Source: Nostoc sp. ATCC 43529
GTDB taxonomy: Bacteria > Cyanobacteriota > Cyanobacteriia > Cyanobacteriales > Nostocaceae
Assembly (NCBI GenBank): GCA_003326205.1
Contig: LWTK01000034.1
Coordinates: 1 to 64,000, forward strand
DNA length: 64,000 bases
Reading direction: 5' to 3'
Shown: one piece after another, positions 36,121 to 43,876 of the stretch
How positions within the stretch are numbered: position 1 is the stretch's first letter
How the letters are laid out: the number at the start of each line of letters is the position of its first letter
Translations under genes and position numbers: made by a program
Notes under the pieces: generated by a model
What the model saw: the letters and a program-made list of their open reading frames with translations, nothing else
Databases searched by the model: none
What the model was told of the DNA's origin: nothing

Positions 36121-36422
36121 ATGCAAATCAAAGAAATTCTTCAAGCACTTCCAAGTTTGAGCATAAGCGATCGCTTAAAGATAGCTGAATCAGCCCTAGA
36201 ATCCGTTCTTCAAGAAAAACACTCACTTACCAAACCAAAGATGAGCAAAAACAACAATTAACACTAGCAGCAATGACAGCTATTGCAGATTATGTACCTG
36301 GTAGTAAATTAAATATATTCTCAGATTTAGAGGGAGAAGATTTTTACGATTATCCAGATGAAGACTTCTATAACTCAGAAACTTATGTACAAAGCTTAAG
36401 TTTGGATACACCTATTAGATGA
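36121..36422 (+). pseudogene. Small hypothetical gene with a one-base frameshift
   Basis: From ATG 36121 the frame reads MQIKEILQALPSLSISDRLK and continues to about codon 39. It then leaves the sensible frame and stops at 36259-36261. Shifting back by one base near 36235-36240 restores a continuous frame, DEQKQQLTLAAMTAIADYVPG and so on, to a stop at 36420-36422. The combined product of about 100 residues looks like the small helical, acidic-tailed proteins common in Nostocales, possibly antitoxin-like. The simplest explanation is loss of one base in the ACCAAACCAAAG segment. No toxin gene is adjacent. Confidence 0.65.
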
Positions 36423-36452
36423 TTAACCTTACAAAGAGCTATTTAATTTTAA

Positions 36453-37217
36453 TTATCGGTTCCAGTATGATAAATTAATAATCGTATATTCAGTTTTTTC
36501 TTCTCCTGTCGCAGGATTTATAGAAGATATTTCTTGAATGGTGGCAGTATATAATTTTCCTATAGTTAATTCTATAGCTTTGTTATTTATAACATTATTA
36601 ATAGCCTTACCTATATATCTTTTTTTATCTTGAAAAGCGTCTATTTCAAGATTATTTGTGTTCTTATTAGCTGCAATTAACTGCCCGTTTACAATATACT
36701 CTGATGGATCTTCAACTTCCATTTTATTTATAAACTCTATAGTAGTAATTACATTATCAAAAGATAATTCTGCTCTGCCACCTTTCTCTGGGTTGACGGA
36801 ACCCCAATCAAAATAAAAATTAGCTTCTGAGTTTAGTAAAGTCATTAAAAATTTGCGATATCTAGAAGCTGATCTCTTTCTCAGTCTAAGTAGATGTTCT
36901 TTCAATCTTGCTTTTTCAGGATAGTTGCTGAGATGGATAAGTTCAATAAAAGTTTCACTAACTCTTTCTGCTAGTGGTCTTTCAAGAAAATTTAATTGTT
37001 GTGGATGTGGAGCTAAAGCTAGTTTTATGCCAAAAGAACCTTGAAAAGTTTCAAATACAGAAAGTTCTGTTCTTTCGGCAATTTCTTTTTGAATTCTTCC
37101 ATTTTCTGAAATTTTCCCTGATTCAGATTGACCAACAGCATCAAATAATTCTTGTAGAGAGTTTAAAACAATACCCATTTTTTTTGCTGGTATTTGTTTT
37201 TGATTTTCTTTATACAA
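36453..37217 (-). CDS. Hypothetical protein, C-terminal part of a split accessory protein
   Basis: The frame encodes 254 residues from a TTG at 37215-37217; the first ATG is at 37176-37178. The frame is open further upstream to an A-run at 37248-37254, where it would join the preceding 103-residue frame by a one-base slip. The sequence has no membrane segment. It contains a basic helix, ARLKEHLLRLRKRSASRYRKFLMTLL, FDWGSVNPEKGG, and a C-terminal small beta-barrel-like region (GKLYTATIQEISSINPATGEE). The residues IPAKK before the first ATG look like part of the domain, which supports reading in from upstream. A+T-rich. I do not recognise a named family with certainty. Confidence 0.65.
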   Translation of the reverse strand: MYKENQKQIPAKKMGIVLNSLQELFDAVGQSESGKISENGRIQKEIAERTELSVFETFQGSFGIKLALAPHPQQLNFLERPLAERVSETFIELIHLSNYPEKARLKEHLLRLRKRSASRYRKFLMTLLNSEANFYFDWGSVNPEKGGRAELSFDNVITTIEFINKMEVEDPSEYIVNGQLIAANKNTNNLEIDAFQDKKRYIGKAINNVINNKAIELTIGKLYTATIQEISSINPATGEEKTEYTIINLSYWNR

Positions 37218-37234
37218 AAATTTAAATTTTAATG

Positions 37235-37546
37235 TTAATATTTCTTGTTTTTTTCTAGTGCTATATCTTTAACATTTTTAACTACATTAATGATTTCTGA
37301 TAATGGTCTTTGTTCAAAAAATTCTAGAGTTTTAAAAACTTCATATATACGATCATAAAAATCGGGAAGTTCAGTATCTAAAGGCAACAAAATAGAGAAT
37401 TTTTTATTATTTTTTCTTTTTGCCCAAATGGATGCTCTACTATCAATTTTTTCTTCTTCTTCCCAGCCATTAGTAACAAGATATTCAACAACAGAGCTTG
37501 GTTCTATGGAGTTTAATATAGGAATATATCCTTTACTGAAATTCAT
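37235..37546 (-). CDS. Hypothetical protein, N-terminal part of a split accessory protein
   Basis: The frame encodes 103 residues. It starts at ATG 37544-37546, overlapping the DUF4365 gene by four bases. The sequence has a compact alpha/beta layout: VVEYLVTNGWEEEEKIDSRAS, then WAKRKNNKKFSILLPLD, then a helix with YDRIYEVFKTLEFFEQRPLSEII. That resembles the N-terminal domain of longer uncharacterised proteins found near defence genes. It runs into AAAAAAC at 37248-37254 and stops 12 bases later. A one-base slip there continues into the 254-residue frame, giving a 364-residue product. This is either a genuine slip, a mutation, or two separate proteins. Confidence 0.6.
   Translation of the reverse strand: MNFSKGYIPILNSIEPSSVVEYLVTNGWEEEEKIDSRASIWAKRKNNKKFSILLPLDTELPDFYDRIYEVFKTLEFFEQRPLSEIINVVKNVKDIALEKNKKY
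37248..37254 (-). other. Slippery A7 run joining two frames
   Basis: On the minus strand the last codons read GAA AAA AAC AAG. The heptamer A AAA AAC has the X XXY YYZ form used for -1 ribosomal frameshifting. A -1 shift, or one extra A in the transcript, leads into the open frame of the downstream ORF. No obvious stimulatory stem-loop was seen after it. Confidence 0.5.
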
Positions 37547-38061
37547 AACTCCTCTTTCCGCGCTATTTTGCTCATAATCGAAGAAAGAGCAAATGGAGTC
37601 AATATATTTTCATGTGGTATATCTATTGTAATTGTAGTAGTATTTTCAGTTTTTGGTCTTCCCTTCAGAGAAATCCAATATCCACATCTTTTCATTAAGG
37701 TTTTTTCTTCAGATATGTTTATCCAGCCATTAATATCAGTAGGAACTAAAACAACAATTAATAGCTGGGGTGTTAATGGTTTTTCATGCCTTAATTTATG
37801 ATAATTTTTAACTTCTAGAGGAAATTTAATGTAATTACTATGAAAAACATTTTGCGAAGAAGTACATTTTACTTGTGCATCAAATTTAGGAAATAATATT
37901 TCACCTATTTCTCCAGGGACTTCAATAGTGACATCAACTCCAGCATTATCCATAGCTCTTTGCTTATTTTCAACTGTATATCCTGCAACTGAAGCAACTG
38001 CTCGAATATATGCATAACTAAATTCTTCTTTTTGTGTATTACTGTCCATTGATAGTGTCAT
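37543..38061 (-). CDS. DUF4365-domain protein (nuclease-like)
   Basis: The protein has 172 residues. The N-terminal helix YIRAVASVAGYTVE, then NAGVDVTIEVPG and PKFDAQVKCTSS, gives the D...QxK arrangement of the DUF4365 family. This family has a restriction-endonuclease-like fold and often sits in accessory or defence loci. The C-terminal half has ISLKGRPKTENTTTITIDIP and a helix. It is the first gene of an A+T-rich three-frame cassette with four-base overlap to the next frame. The start ATG at 38059-38061 was chosen; a second ATG four codons in is possible. The target is unknown. Confidence 0.8.
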   Translation of the reverse strand: MTLSMDSNTQKEEFSYAYIRAVASVAGYTVENKQRAMDNAGVDVTIEVPGEIGEILFPKFDAQVKCTSSQNVFHSNYIKFPLEVKNYHKLRHEKPLTPQLLIVVLVPTDINGWINISEEKTLMKRCGYWISLKGRPKTENTTTITIDIPHENILTPFALSSIMSKIARKEEL

Positions 38062-38194
38062 ATTTAAGACGTTCCATAATTACAAACTCTACCTTAACTT
38101 ATTTGTATAAAATTTTAAAAGCCTTGGCATTGTAAACTTTTTAATACTTGTATAAACTAAAAATAAAACTATTTAATATCCAAAGTTTTACCAA

Positions 38195-38236
38195 CAAAAA
38201 AACTTGCCTCAGAAGCATCACACTCCCAAGGCAAGC
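38195..38236 (-). terminator. Rho-independent terminator of the pnt operon
   Basis: On the minus strand CTTGCCT (38229-38235) pairs with AGGCAAG (38203-38209), a 7-base stem with a 19-base loop, followed immediately by seven T residues. It lies 50 bases past the pntB stop, which makes this the clearest intrinsic terminator in the window. Confidence 0.8.
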
Positions 38237-38285
38237 TAACTCTCTAAATTTTAGACTCTGCGCTCTCTGCGCCTTTGCGCTTCGT

Positions 38286-39689
38286 TTACAGTTGCTTCAC
38301 TTCGGAAACTAACTTCGACACCATATCTTTCGCGCTACCAAAGAGCATCGTAGTTTTATCCTTGTAGAACAACTCGTTATCTACACCGGCAAAACCAGTA
38401 CTCATCCCGCGCTTAATTACAATTGTCTGCTTCGCCCGATCTACTTCCAGAATCGGCATACCATAAATCGGGCTATTTGTATCACTCCGTGCCGCTGGAT
38501 TTACTACATCATTTGCCCCAATCACTAAAGCCACATCAGCTTGTTCAAACTGGGGATTAATATCATCCATGTCGTATAACTGCGTATAAGGCACATTCGC
38601 CTCAGCCAACAACACATTCATGTGCCCCGGCATTCTTCCCGCTACGGGGTGAATGGCATACTTGACATCTACGCCCATCCGTTCTAGTTGATCTGACAAT
38701 TCGCGGACGCTATGTTGTGCTTGGGCAACTGCCATCCCATAACCAGGTACAATTACCACAGAACGGGCATATCCCAACATCATCGCTCCTTCTTCAGGAT
38801 CGATGCTGCGGACAGTTTGATCTACCGCAGCACCACCAGCACCACCACCAGCAGCACTGGCTGTACCAAAAGCGCTGAACAGCACGCTGAAGAGGGAACG
38901 GTTCATTGCTTTACACATAATTTCGGTCAGGATAATACCAGATGCTCCCACCAGTGCGCCAGCAATGATCAACATGTTGTTCATCACCACGAATCCAGCG
39001 GCCGCAGCTGCTATACCTGACAAGGAGTTCAACAGCGAAATTACTACAGGCATATCGCCACCACCAATGGGGATGACGAACATCACACCCAACACCAACG
39101 AAACAGCAACTACTCCCAAGAATATGGGTAGGCTATCCGGTGTCATGATTAAATAGACACTGCCAGTTACGTAAGCAGCTAGAAGTATGAGGTTAAATGG
39201 TTGCTGTAATGGAAATGTAATCGGGGAACCACTGATTAAACCTTGCAATTTGGCAAAGGCGAGAAAACTACCCGTGAAGGTAACGCCACCGATTAACACA
39301 TCCAGCAGCATGGAAATGTTCACATCTAGGGGTACGGGTGCGCCAGAATCCAATAACCGCCAGAATTCGGCAACGGCGACTAATGCTGAAGCAGCACCGC
39401 CCAAACCGTTGAGCAAACCCACCATTTGGGGCATTTCCGTCATTTGAACTTTGTAGGCTGCGATCGCACCAATCCCAGATCCAATTGCCAAGCCTAACAA
39501 AATCATTTCATAGTTCAACACATGTTGATCTAGCATTGTGGCTACAATTGCCAGCAACATCCCCACTGCTGCAATGACGTTACCATTCCGTGCTGTCGCT
39601 GGCGAACCCAGCTTTTTCAAACCAAAAATGAATAAGGATGCAGCGACTAAATATGTCAGCTGAATGCCAGTTGGTAAAAAGTCGCTCAC
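38286..39689 (-). CDS. pntB: NAD(P) transhydrogenase subunit beta
   Basis: The protein has 467 residues. The N-terminal about 270 residues contain eight or nine transmembrane helices of the proton channel. The C-terminal domain binds NADP(H), with the GYGMAVAQAQH fingerprint, GRMPGHMNVLLAEANVPY, DVALVIGANDVVNPAA and RGMSTGFAGVDNELF. It couples hydride transfer between NADH and NADP+ to proton movement across the membrane. Start and upstream gene stop overlap (ATGA at 39686-39689), so translation is coupled. It is last in the three-gene unit before a strong terminator. Confidence 0.97.
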   Translation of the reverse strand: MSDFLPTGIQLTYLVAASLFIFGLKKLGSPATARNGNVIAAVGMLLAIVATMLDQHVLNYEMILLGLAIGSGIGAIAAYKVQMTEMPQMVGLLNGLGGAASALVAVAEFWRLLDSGAPVPLDVNISMLLDVLIGGVTFTGSFLAFAKLQGLISGSPITFPLQQPFNLILLAAYVTGSVYLIMTPDSLPIFLGVVAVSLVLGVMFVIPIGGGDMPVVISLLNSLSGIAAAAAGFVVMNNMLIIAGALVGASGIILTEIMCKAMNRSLFSVLFSAFGTASAAGGGAGGAAVDQTVRSIDPEEGAMMLGYARSVVIVPGYGMAVAQAQHSVRELSDQLERMGVDVKYAIHPVAGRMPGHMNVLLAEANVPYTQLYDMDDINPQFEQADVALVIGANDVVNPAARSDTNSPIYGMPILEVDRAKQTIVIKRGMSTGFAGVDNELFYKDKTTMLFGSAKDMVSKLVSEVKQL

Positions 39690-39979
39690 GCCTTAATCTC
39701 CTTTTTCTTGAACATAAGCAGCATTCTGTCTGTGACAAGGAAACCACCGACAACGTTGACGGTTGCCAGTACCACAGCAATTAAACCGAGAATCACTGAC
39801 ACACTCGTTTCTCTAGCACCTGAGGCCACAATTGCCCCAAGTACCGCAATGCCAGAAATTGCGTTTGAGCCTGACATTAAAGGGGTGTGTAGCGTCGGAG
39901 GTACTTTGTTGATGACTTCAAAGCCAATAAAAGACGCCAAAACGAACACAAACAAAGCAGCGAGTAATGCCTCTGTCAT
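39686..39979 (-). CDS. pntA2: NAD(P) transhydrogenase subunit alpha, membrane part
   Basis: The protein has 97 residues with three transmembrane helices: LLAALFVFVLASFIGFEVI, ISGIAVLGAIVASGA and VILGLIAVVLATVNVVGGFLV. It corresponds to the C-terminal membrane segment of the one-piece E. coli PntA, as in other three-subunit enzymes. I place the start at ATG 39977-39979, with AAGGAG 9 bases upstream. The frame is open for 19 codons further, but those codons translate the GGGCATT repeat (giving Met-Pro-Asn-Ala-Gln-Cys type residues) and are not part of the protein. Confidence 0.95.
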   Translation of the reverse strand: MTEALLAALFVFVLASFIGFEVINKVPPTLHTPLMSGSNAISGIAVLGAIVASGARETSVSVILGLIAVVLATVNVVGGFLVTDRMLLMFKKKEIKA

Positions 39980-40009
39980 GAAATAAAACTCCTTTTGTAA
40001 ATGGGAATG

Positions 40010-40037
40010 GGGCATTGGGCATTGGGCATTGGGCATT
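40010..40037. repeat. STRR, 4 units of GGGCATT
   Basis: Four perfect GGGCATT heptamers lie between pntA1 and pntA2, followed by a TCTCCCTTG-type tandem near 40046-40070 and a CCCCATTCCCTATTCCCTA stretch just before the pntA1 stop. Confidence 0.88.
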
Positions 40038-40088
40038 GGTTATTTCTCCCTTGTCTCCCTTGTCTCCCTACTCCCCATTCCCTATTCC

Positions 40089-41264
40089 CTAACTAACCGC
40101 CGGTTCTTGAGTATTCAAAGCTTGTAGCGCATCTCGCACTCGTTGATTGCGAATTTCACCTGCGTGGGTAACGCAAGCTGCATCAACGATGTCGTCACCA
40201 AAGTCAACTTGCAAAGCTTTCTCTTTGTTAATCAATAGTTGGATTAACGATGTCAGATTCTTGGAATACAATTGGCTGGCGTGGACTGGCATCGAGGATG
40301 GTAAATTGATGGGGCCGATAATTGTGACGCCATTCCAGACAATATCTTTGCCGGGTTCGGTGCAGGCGCAGTTACCACCCTGTTCGGCTGCTAAATCTAC
40401 AATTACTGAACCGGGTTTCATCTGTGCCACCATTTCTTCTGTTACGAGTCGTGGTGCTTTTTTGCCGGGTACTTGGGCAGTGGTAATCACCACATCCGAA
40501 TTTTTGATGTGTTCGGCGACAACTTCTTGGGTACGTTGTTTGCTAGCCTCAGAAATTTCTTTGGCGTAACCACCAGCAGCGACGGTTTCTTCTTCGAGTT
40601 TGACTTCGACGAATTTTGCCCCTAAGCTTTGCACTTCTTCTTTCACAGCGGGACGAATATCGAAGGCTTCTACCACTGCTCCCAAGCGTCTAGCAGTGGC
40701 GATCGCTTGCAATCCAGCCACGCCAGCACCCATAATAAATACTTTCGCTGGAGCGATTGTGCCTGCGGCTGTTGTGAGCATCGGGAAATATTTTGGTAAT
40801 GCAGCTGCGGCAATCAATACTGCCTTGTAACCTGCTAGTGAAGCTTGCGAGGATAAAGCATCCATACTTTGTGCCCTGGTGGTACGGGGAATCATTTCCA
40901 TACTCAAGGCTGTGACTTTGCGATTTGCCAATTGCTGTGCCACCACAGGATTTCCTAAAGGATTCAGGAAGCTAACTAATACAGCTCCTTCCTTTAACAA
41001 ATCAACTTCTGAACGGCCATCTTCTCGTTCTTGGGGTGGGCTGACTTTGAGCAAAATGTCTGCTTCGCTCCATAATTTGACAGAATCGCTAATAATTTTG
41101 GCTCCTGCTGCTTCATAAGCAGGATCGCTGAAAAAAGATCGCTCTCCCGCACCCGATTCCACCCAAACTTCTAAACCTTGTTTTACCAATCGGGCAACAA
41201 TGTCAGGAATTAATGCCACACGACGTTCGCAAACTTCAATTTCTTTAGCAACTGCTATTCTCAT
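40089..41264 (-). CDS. pntA1: NAD(P) transhydrogenase subunit alpha, soluble NAD-binding part
   Basis: The protein has 391 residues from ATG 41262-41264, which is preceded by CAGGAG seven bases away; a 12-codon upstream extension has no such site. It has the alanine dehydrogenase/PNT N-terminal domain (RIAVAKEIEVCERRVALIPDIVARL) and the NAD-binding domain with VFIMGAGVAGLQAIATARRLGAVVEAFD. The RQD-type loop and the closing GPINLPSSMPVHAS are present. It is a cytoplasmic peripheral subunit, and the membrane helices are supplied by pntA2. First gene of pntA1-pntA2-pntB; the gap to pntA2 holds heptamer repeats. Confidence 0.96.
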   Translation of the reverse strand: MRIAVAKEIEVCERRVALIPDIVARLVKQGLEVWVESGAGERSFFSDPAYEAAGAKIISDSVKLWSEADILLKVSPPQEREDGRSEVDLLKEGAVLVSFLNPLGNPVVAQQLANRKVTALSMEMIPRTTRAQSMDALSSQASLAGYKAVLIAAAALPKYFPMLTTAAGTIAPAKVFIMGAGVAGLQAIATARRLGAVVEAFDIRPAVKEEVQSLGAKFVEVKLEEETVAAGGYAKEISEASKQRTQEVVAEHIKNSDVVITTAQVPGKKAPRLVTEEMVAQMKPGSVIVDLAAEQGGNCACTEPGKDIVWNGVTIIGPINLPSSMPVHASQLYSKNLTSLIQLLINKEKALQVDFGDDIVDAACVTHAGEIRNQRVRDALQALNTQEPAVS

Positions 41265-42025
41265 GAAATCTCCTGAAGATAAATACTTAATCTCTGCCAA
41301 GTAAGCGATCGCTCAGATGAGAGATATTTCGCACTTTTAATACTGAGGCAGGAACATCAGCCATGACTTTTTCTAGTAGATTGAACCTTGAATCTTTCCT
41401 CTCCCACTCTTCGTTCTCCGCGCAAAGCCTCACTTTGCGGCTTGCAGATGTTACATTTTCAGATATTTGCAAATAGGGTTACGTATTGCACATGCTATGT
41501 TAATTCCCAAATTTTGCATCTTTATCTTCAGCTTATTTTCGGGATTCAGAAATTGGCTATATCCTTTCTTATAGAGTAATATTGACCAAATTTTGGAAGC
41601 TTGATAATTTTCAAATCAAATTTTAATAATTCCGACTTTCGTTCAAGCTTATTTTAATCAATTTATCTCAAGTTCACTGGCGATCGCTAATCATACGGCT
41701 CAATTTTTATAACAAAAATCTTAAATTTAGATACACTTATACATATTCGGAAACACAATCTCATCTCAACTGTGTTTTCATTTAGTTCCAAATTTGACTA
41801 ACCTAGCAATCAAACCAAGTCTCTGTAAGAATAATGAAGTGAATTGATTTAAAGTTAAATATCTGACTAAGCAAAATTACTTTTAGCTAAAAGTCACCAA
41901 AAATGGCACTTTTTTTGCTATTCAACGTCTATTGTCAGGAAGTCCGTAGTAAAGTTTAGTAAAGAATACTAACATACAGTTATTTAGATAACAGAGTTTA
42001 TATTTTTGGTGGAGGGAGCCTAAAT
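41265..42025. other. Divergent intergenic region (760 bases)
   Basis: The region lies between pntA1 (minus) and the DUF2808 gene (plus). A 61-codon minus-strand frame at 41287-41472 has no recognisable features. The middle is A+T-rich and without structure. A GCGATCGC site occurs near 41307 and another near 41682. A candidate promoter for the plus-strand gene is listed separately. Confidence 0.5.
41932..41960 (+). promoter_or_regulatory. Candidate promoter of the DUF2808 gene
   Basis: TTGTCA (41932-41937), a 17-base spacer and TTTAGT (41955-41960) give a reasonable sigma-70 pair, about 65 bases upstream of the ATG. Recognised by eye only. Confidence 0.35.
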
Positions 42026-42538
42026 ATGCGACGTTTACTTTCTGCTTTAGCCGTAACTAGCTTTTTGCTGGCTGGATTTCCAGTTATGAGTTTGGCGCAA
42101 AGCTTACCTGGATTTACGCTGTTTAGCGGTGTCAAAGGGGAAAATCAGCTGCCCTTCCGGTTAGATTTTGGCGGGCAAACCAATGGTTGGGATCGTTATA
42201 GATTGAGGATTCCAGGTCAAAGAATGAAATTGGCAGTTGCTCAATTTGCCATTACCTATCCTGATTATTACGAAGGAATTTTTGACCCCAAAAAAATTGA
42301 GGTACGAGTCAAAGGTAAATCAGTTAAGCTTTCTGAGGTCAAGTGGGACAAAGAAGGCAAGCTAATTAGTATTTTTCCCGAAGAACCTGTACCAGCAGGT
42401 AGTGGAGTTGAGTTAGTTTTTTCTAACGTCAAAAACCCCTCCTTTGGTGGGATGTATTATTTCAACTGCCAAGTTCTCTCCCCTGGCGATGTGCCACTAC
42501 TGCGCTACATGGGAACCTGGATTTTAAGTATTAGTTGA
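42026..42538 (+). CDS. DUF2808 domain exported protein
   Basis: The protein has 170 residues with a signal peptide ending near VMSLAQ (residue 25). The mature domain matches DUF2808, a cyanobacterial exported family with a beta-sandwich-like fold: WDRYRLRIPGQRMKLAVAQFAITYPDYYEGIFDPKKIEV, then VPAGSGVELVFSNVKNP and GGMYYFNCQVL. The function is unknown. The start follows a GGAGGGAG site. It is the first plus-strand gene before the rpmH cluster, but about 200 bases of repeat DNA separate them, so it is likely its own unit. Confidence 0.87.
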   Translation: MRRLLSALAVTSFLLAGFPVMSLAQSLPGFTLFSGVKGENQLPFRLDFGGQTNGWDRYRLRIPGQRMKLAVAQFAITYPDYYEGIFDPKKIEVRVKGKSVKLSEVKWDKEGKLISIFPEEPVPAGSGVELVFSNVKNPSFGGMYYFNCQVLSPGDVPLLRYMGTWILSIS

Positions 42539-42541
42539 GTT

Positions 42542-42672
42542 TGGGGACTGGTGACTGGGGACTGGGGAGATGGGGAGATGGGGAGAGAATTACACCCCAC
42601 CACCCCATCATCCCACCAGCCAAATTCTCTGCTTGCCCAATGCCCAATGCCCCATTTCCTATTTCCCATTCC
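42542..42672. repeat. Mixed GGGGACT/GGGGAGAT and CCCAATG repeats
   Basis: The gap before rpmH starts with GGGGACTGG/GTGACTGG/GGGGACTGG units, then GGGGAGAT twice. Further on it holds GCCCAATGCCCAATGCCCC and short TTTCC units. Complementary G-rich and C-rich arms could fold together. Confidence 0.7.
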
Positions 42673-42735
42673 CTGTTAAAGTGATAAAATTAGAGATTGT
42701 GAGTTTTTCTAAAAATCACCTAACAGGAGGATAGT

Positions 42736-42870
42736 ATGCAAAGAACACTGGGCGGTACTTGTCGCAAGAGAAAAAGAACCTCTGGTTTTCGCGCTCGGAT
42801 GCGGACGCCAGATGGCAGAAACGTAATTAGAGCTAGAAGAAGAAAGGGGCGTCATCGTCTGAGCGTTTAG
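42736..42870 (+). CDS. rpmH: 50S ribosomal protein L34
   Basis: This 44-residue, very basic protein is a ribosomal large-subunit component: [20 protein letters not shown], then [19 protein letters not shown] and HRLSV. The MQRTLGGT start and GFRARMRT core are diagnostic. AGGAGG lies six bases before the ATG. The stop is 16 bases before the rnpA start, the near-universal bacterial rpmH-rnpA arrangement. Confidence 0.98.
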   Translation: MQRTLGGTCRKRKRTSGFRARMRTPDGRNVIRARRRKGRHRLSV

Positions 42871-42886
42871 GGCGTATAGAGAATCT

Positions 42887-43309
42887 GTGGCTTTGCCCAA
42901 AGCAAATCGGCTAAAATCCCGAAAAGATTTCCAGGCAGTTTTCCGGGAAGGAATTCGGCGTCATGGCTCTTATTTAACATTGAGAGCCTTAAAACCTTTA
43001 TCTTTAATAAATCCTTCTTTGGACGCCGCCACTGAGACTAAACAAGCAACTGACTCAGGACATCTTGCCAGCACAAAAATTGGCATTTCGATTAGCACAA
43101 AAGTCAGCAAAAGAGCAGTGGTTCGCAACCGGATAAAACGGCAAATTACTGCTGCTTTGTATGACTTACTGCCGAAATTGTCACCAGGATGGCGGTTAGT
43201 GGTGGTTGTCAAACCTACAGCAGCAGAATCTAAGTGCGTAAGCCCACAATTTCTGCAAGAATTAGAGCAGTTGTTGGCACAAGCCGAGGTGTTCGATGGG
43301 CATTCGTGA
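42887..43309 (+). CDS. rnpA: Ribonuclease P protein component
   Basis: The protein has 140 residues and is the protein subunit that helps the RNase P RNA cut tRNA 5' leaders. The start is GTG at 42887, giving MALPKANRLKSRKDFQAVFREG. The RNR signature is visible in KVSKRAVVRNRIKRQI, and the C-terminal part has PGWRLVVVVKPTA. An extra segment of about 20 residues (NPSLDAATETKQATDSG) sits between the N-terminal strand pair and the RNR helix, longer than in E. coli. It overlaps the PH-domain gene by 14 bases. Confidence 0.96.
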   Translation: MALPKANRLKSRKDFQAVFREGIRRHGSYLTLRALKPLSLINPSLDAATETKQATDSGHLASTKIGISISTKVSKRAVVRNRIKRQITAALYDLLPKLSPGWRLVVVVKPTAAESKCVSPQFLQELEQLLAQAEVFDGHS

Positions 43310-43688
43310 AGAAGTTTATTATGAAGGCGGCCCCCATATTGGGGATCTAATTATAAACCTGCTAATTGGGCTAACCGTTGTTGGCATACCCTTGACAGTC
43401 GGGGCAATTGTCAGAGCATTATGGCTGCGTTTTCGCATCACCGATCGCCGAGTTACTGTAACAGGAGGTTGGCAAGGGCGCGATCGCACTGACGTAATTT
43501 ACTCAGAAATTGTCAAAGTTGTCAAAGTCCCACGCGGCATAGGTCTTTGGGGAGATATGGTACTAACCCTGAAAAACGGCAGCCGTCTGGAACTGCGTGC
43601 GATTCCCAATTTTCGGGAAGTGTATGACTACATTAATGAAAAAATTGCTGCGAAAAACCCCCAATATACTGCCCCTGCTAACAAGTAA
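43296..43688 (+). CDS. Membrane-anchored PH (bPH2)-domain protein
   Basis: The protein has 130 residues. One or two hydrophobic helices at about 16-46 (DLIINLLIGLTVVGIPLTVGAIVRALWL) are followed by a bacterial PH-like beta barrel: RFRITDRRVTVTGGWQGRDRTDVIYSEIVKVV and GDMVLTLKNGSRLELRAIPNFREVYDYI. In cyanobacteria a gene of this kind regularly sits between rnpA and yidC. Its role is unknown, but the position suggests membrane-protein biogenesis. It overlaps rnpA by 14 bases. Confidence 0.88.
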   Translation: MGIREEVYYEGGPHIGDLIINLLIGLTVVGIPLTVGAIVRALWLRFRITDRRVTVTGGWQGRDRTDVIYSEIVKVVKVPRGIGLWGDMVLTLKNGSRLELRAIPNFREVYDYINEKIAAKNPQYTAPANK

Positions 43689-43690
43689 TG

Positions 43691-43772
43691 GCGAGAGACT
43701 GGGGACTGGGGATTGGGAGCAGGGAAGAAGAGTTTTTCCCCTCTGCCCAATGCCCAATGCCCAATGCCCAAA
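43691..43772. repeat. GGGGACT and CCCAATG repeats
   Basis: GACTGGGGACTGGGGATTGGG lies near 43697-43717 and a GCCCAAT tandem (three units) near 43744-43767; these could pair. They lie between the PH gene and yidC, the same type of material as before rpmH. Confidence 0.7.
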
Positions 43773-43876
43773 AAAAATTGTGCGGCTATCCGTAGCAAAG
43801 GACAGTCGCACATAAGTCATGATTTAGATAAATTAGATTCAGTCAGTTTACAGTAACTCAGGTTAAATTCAGAATA

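Noticed and set aside
39980-40036. N-terminal extension of pntA2
   Set aside because: These codons translate the GGGCATT repeat, and a good ribosome-binding site sits before the later ATG.
41287-41472. 61-codon minus-strand frame upstream of pntA1
   Set aside because: No recognisable domain or ribosome-binding site; the composition looks like chance.
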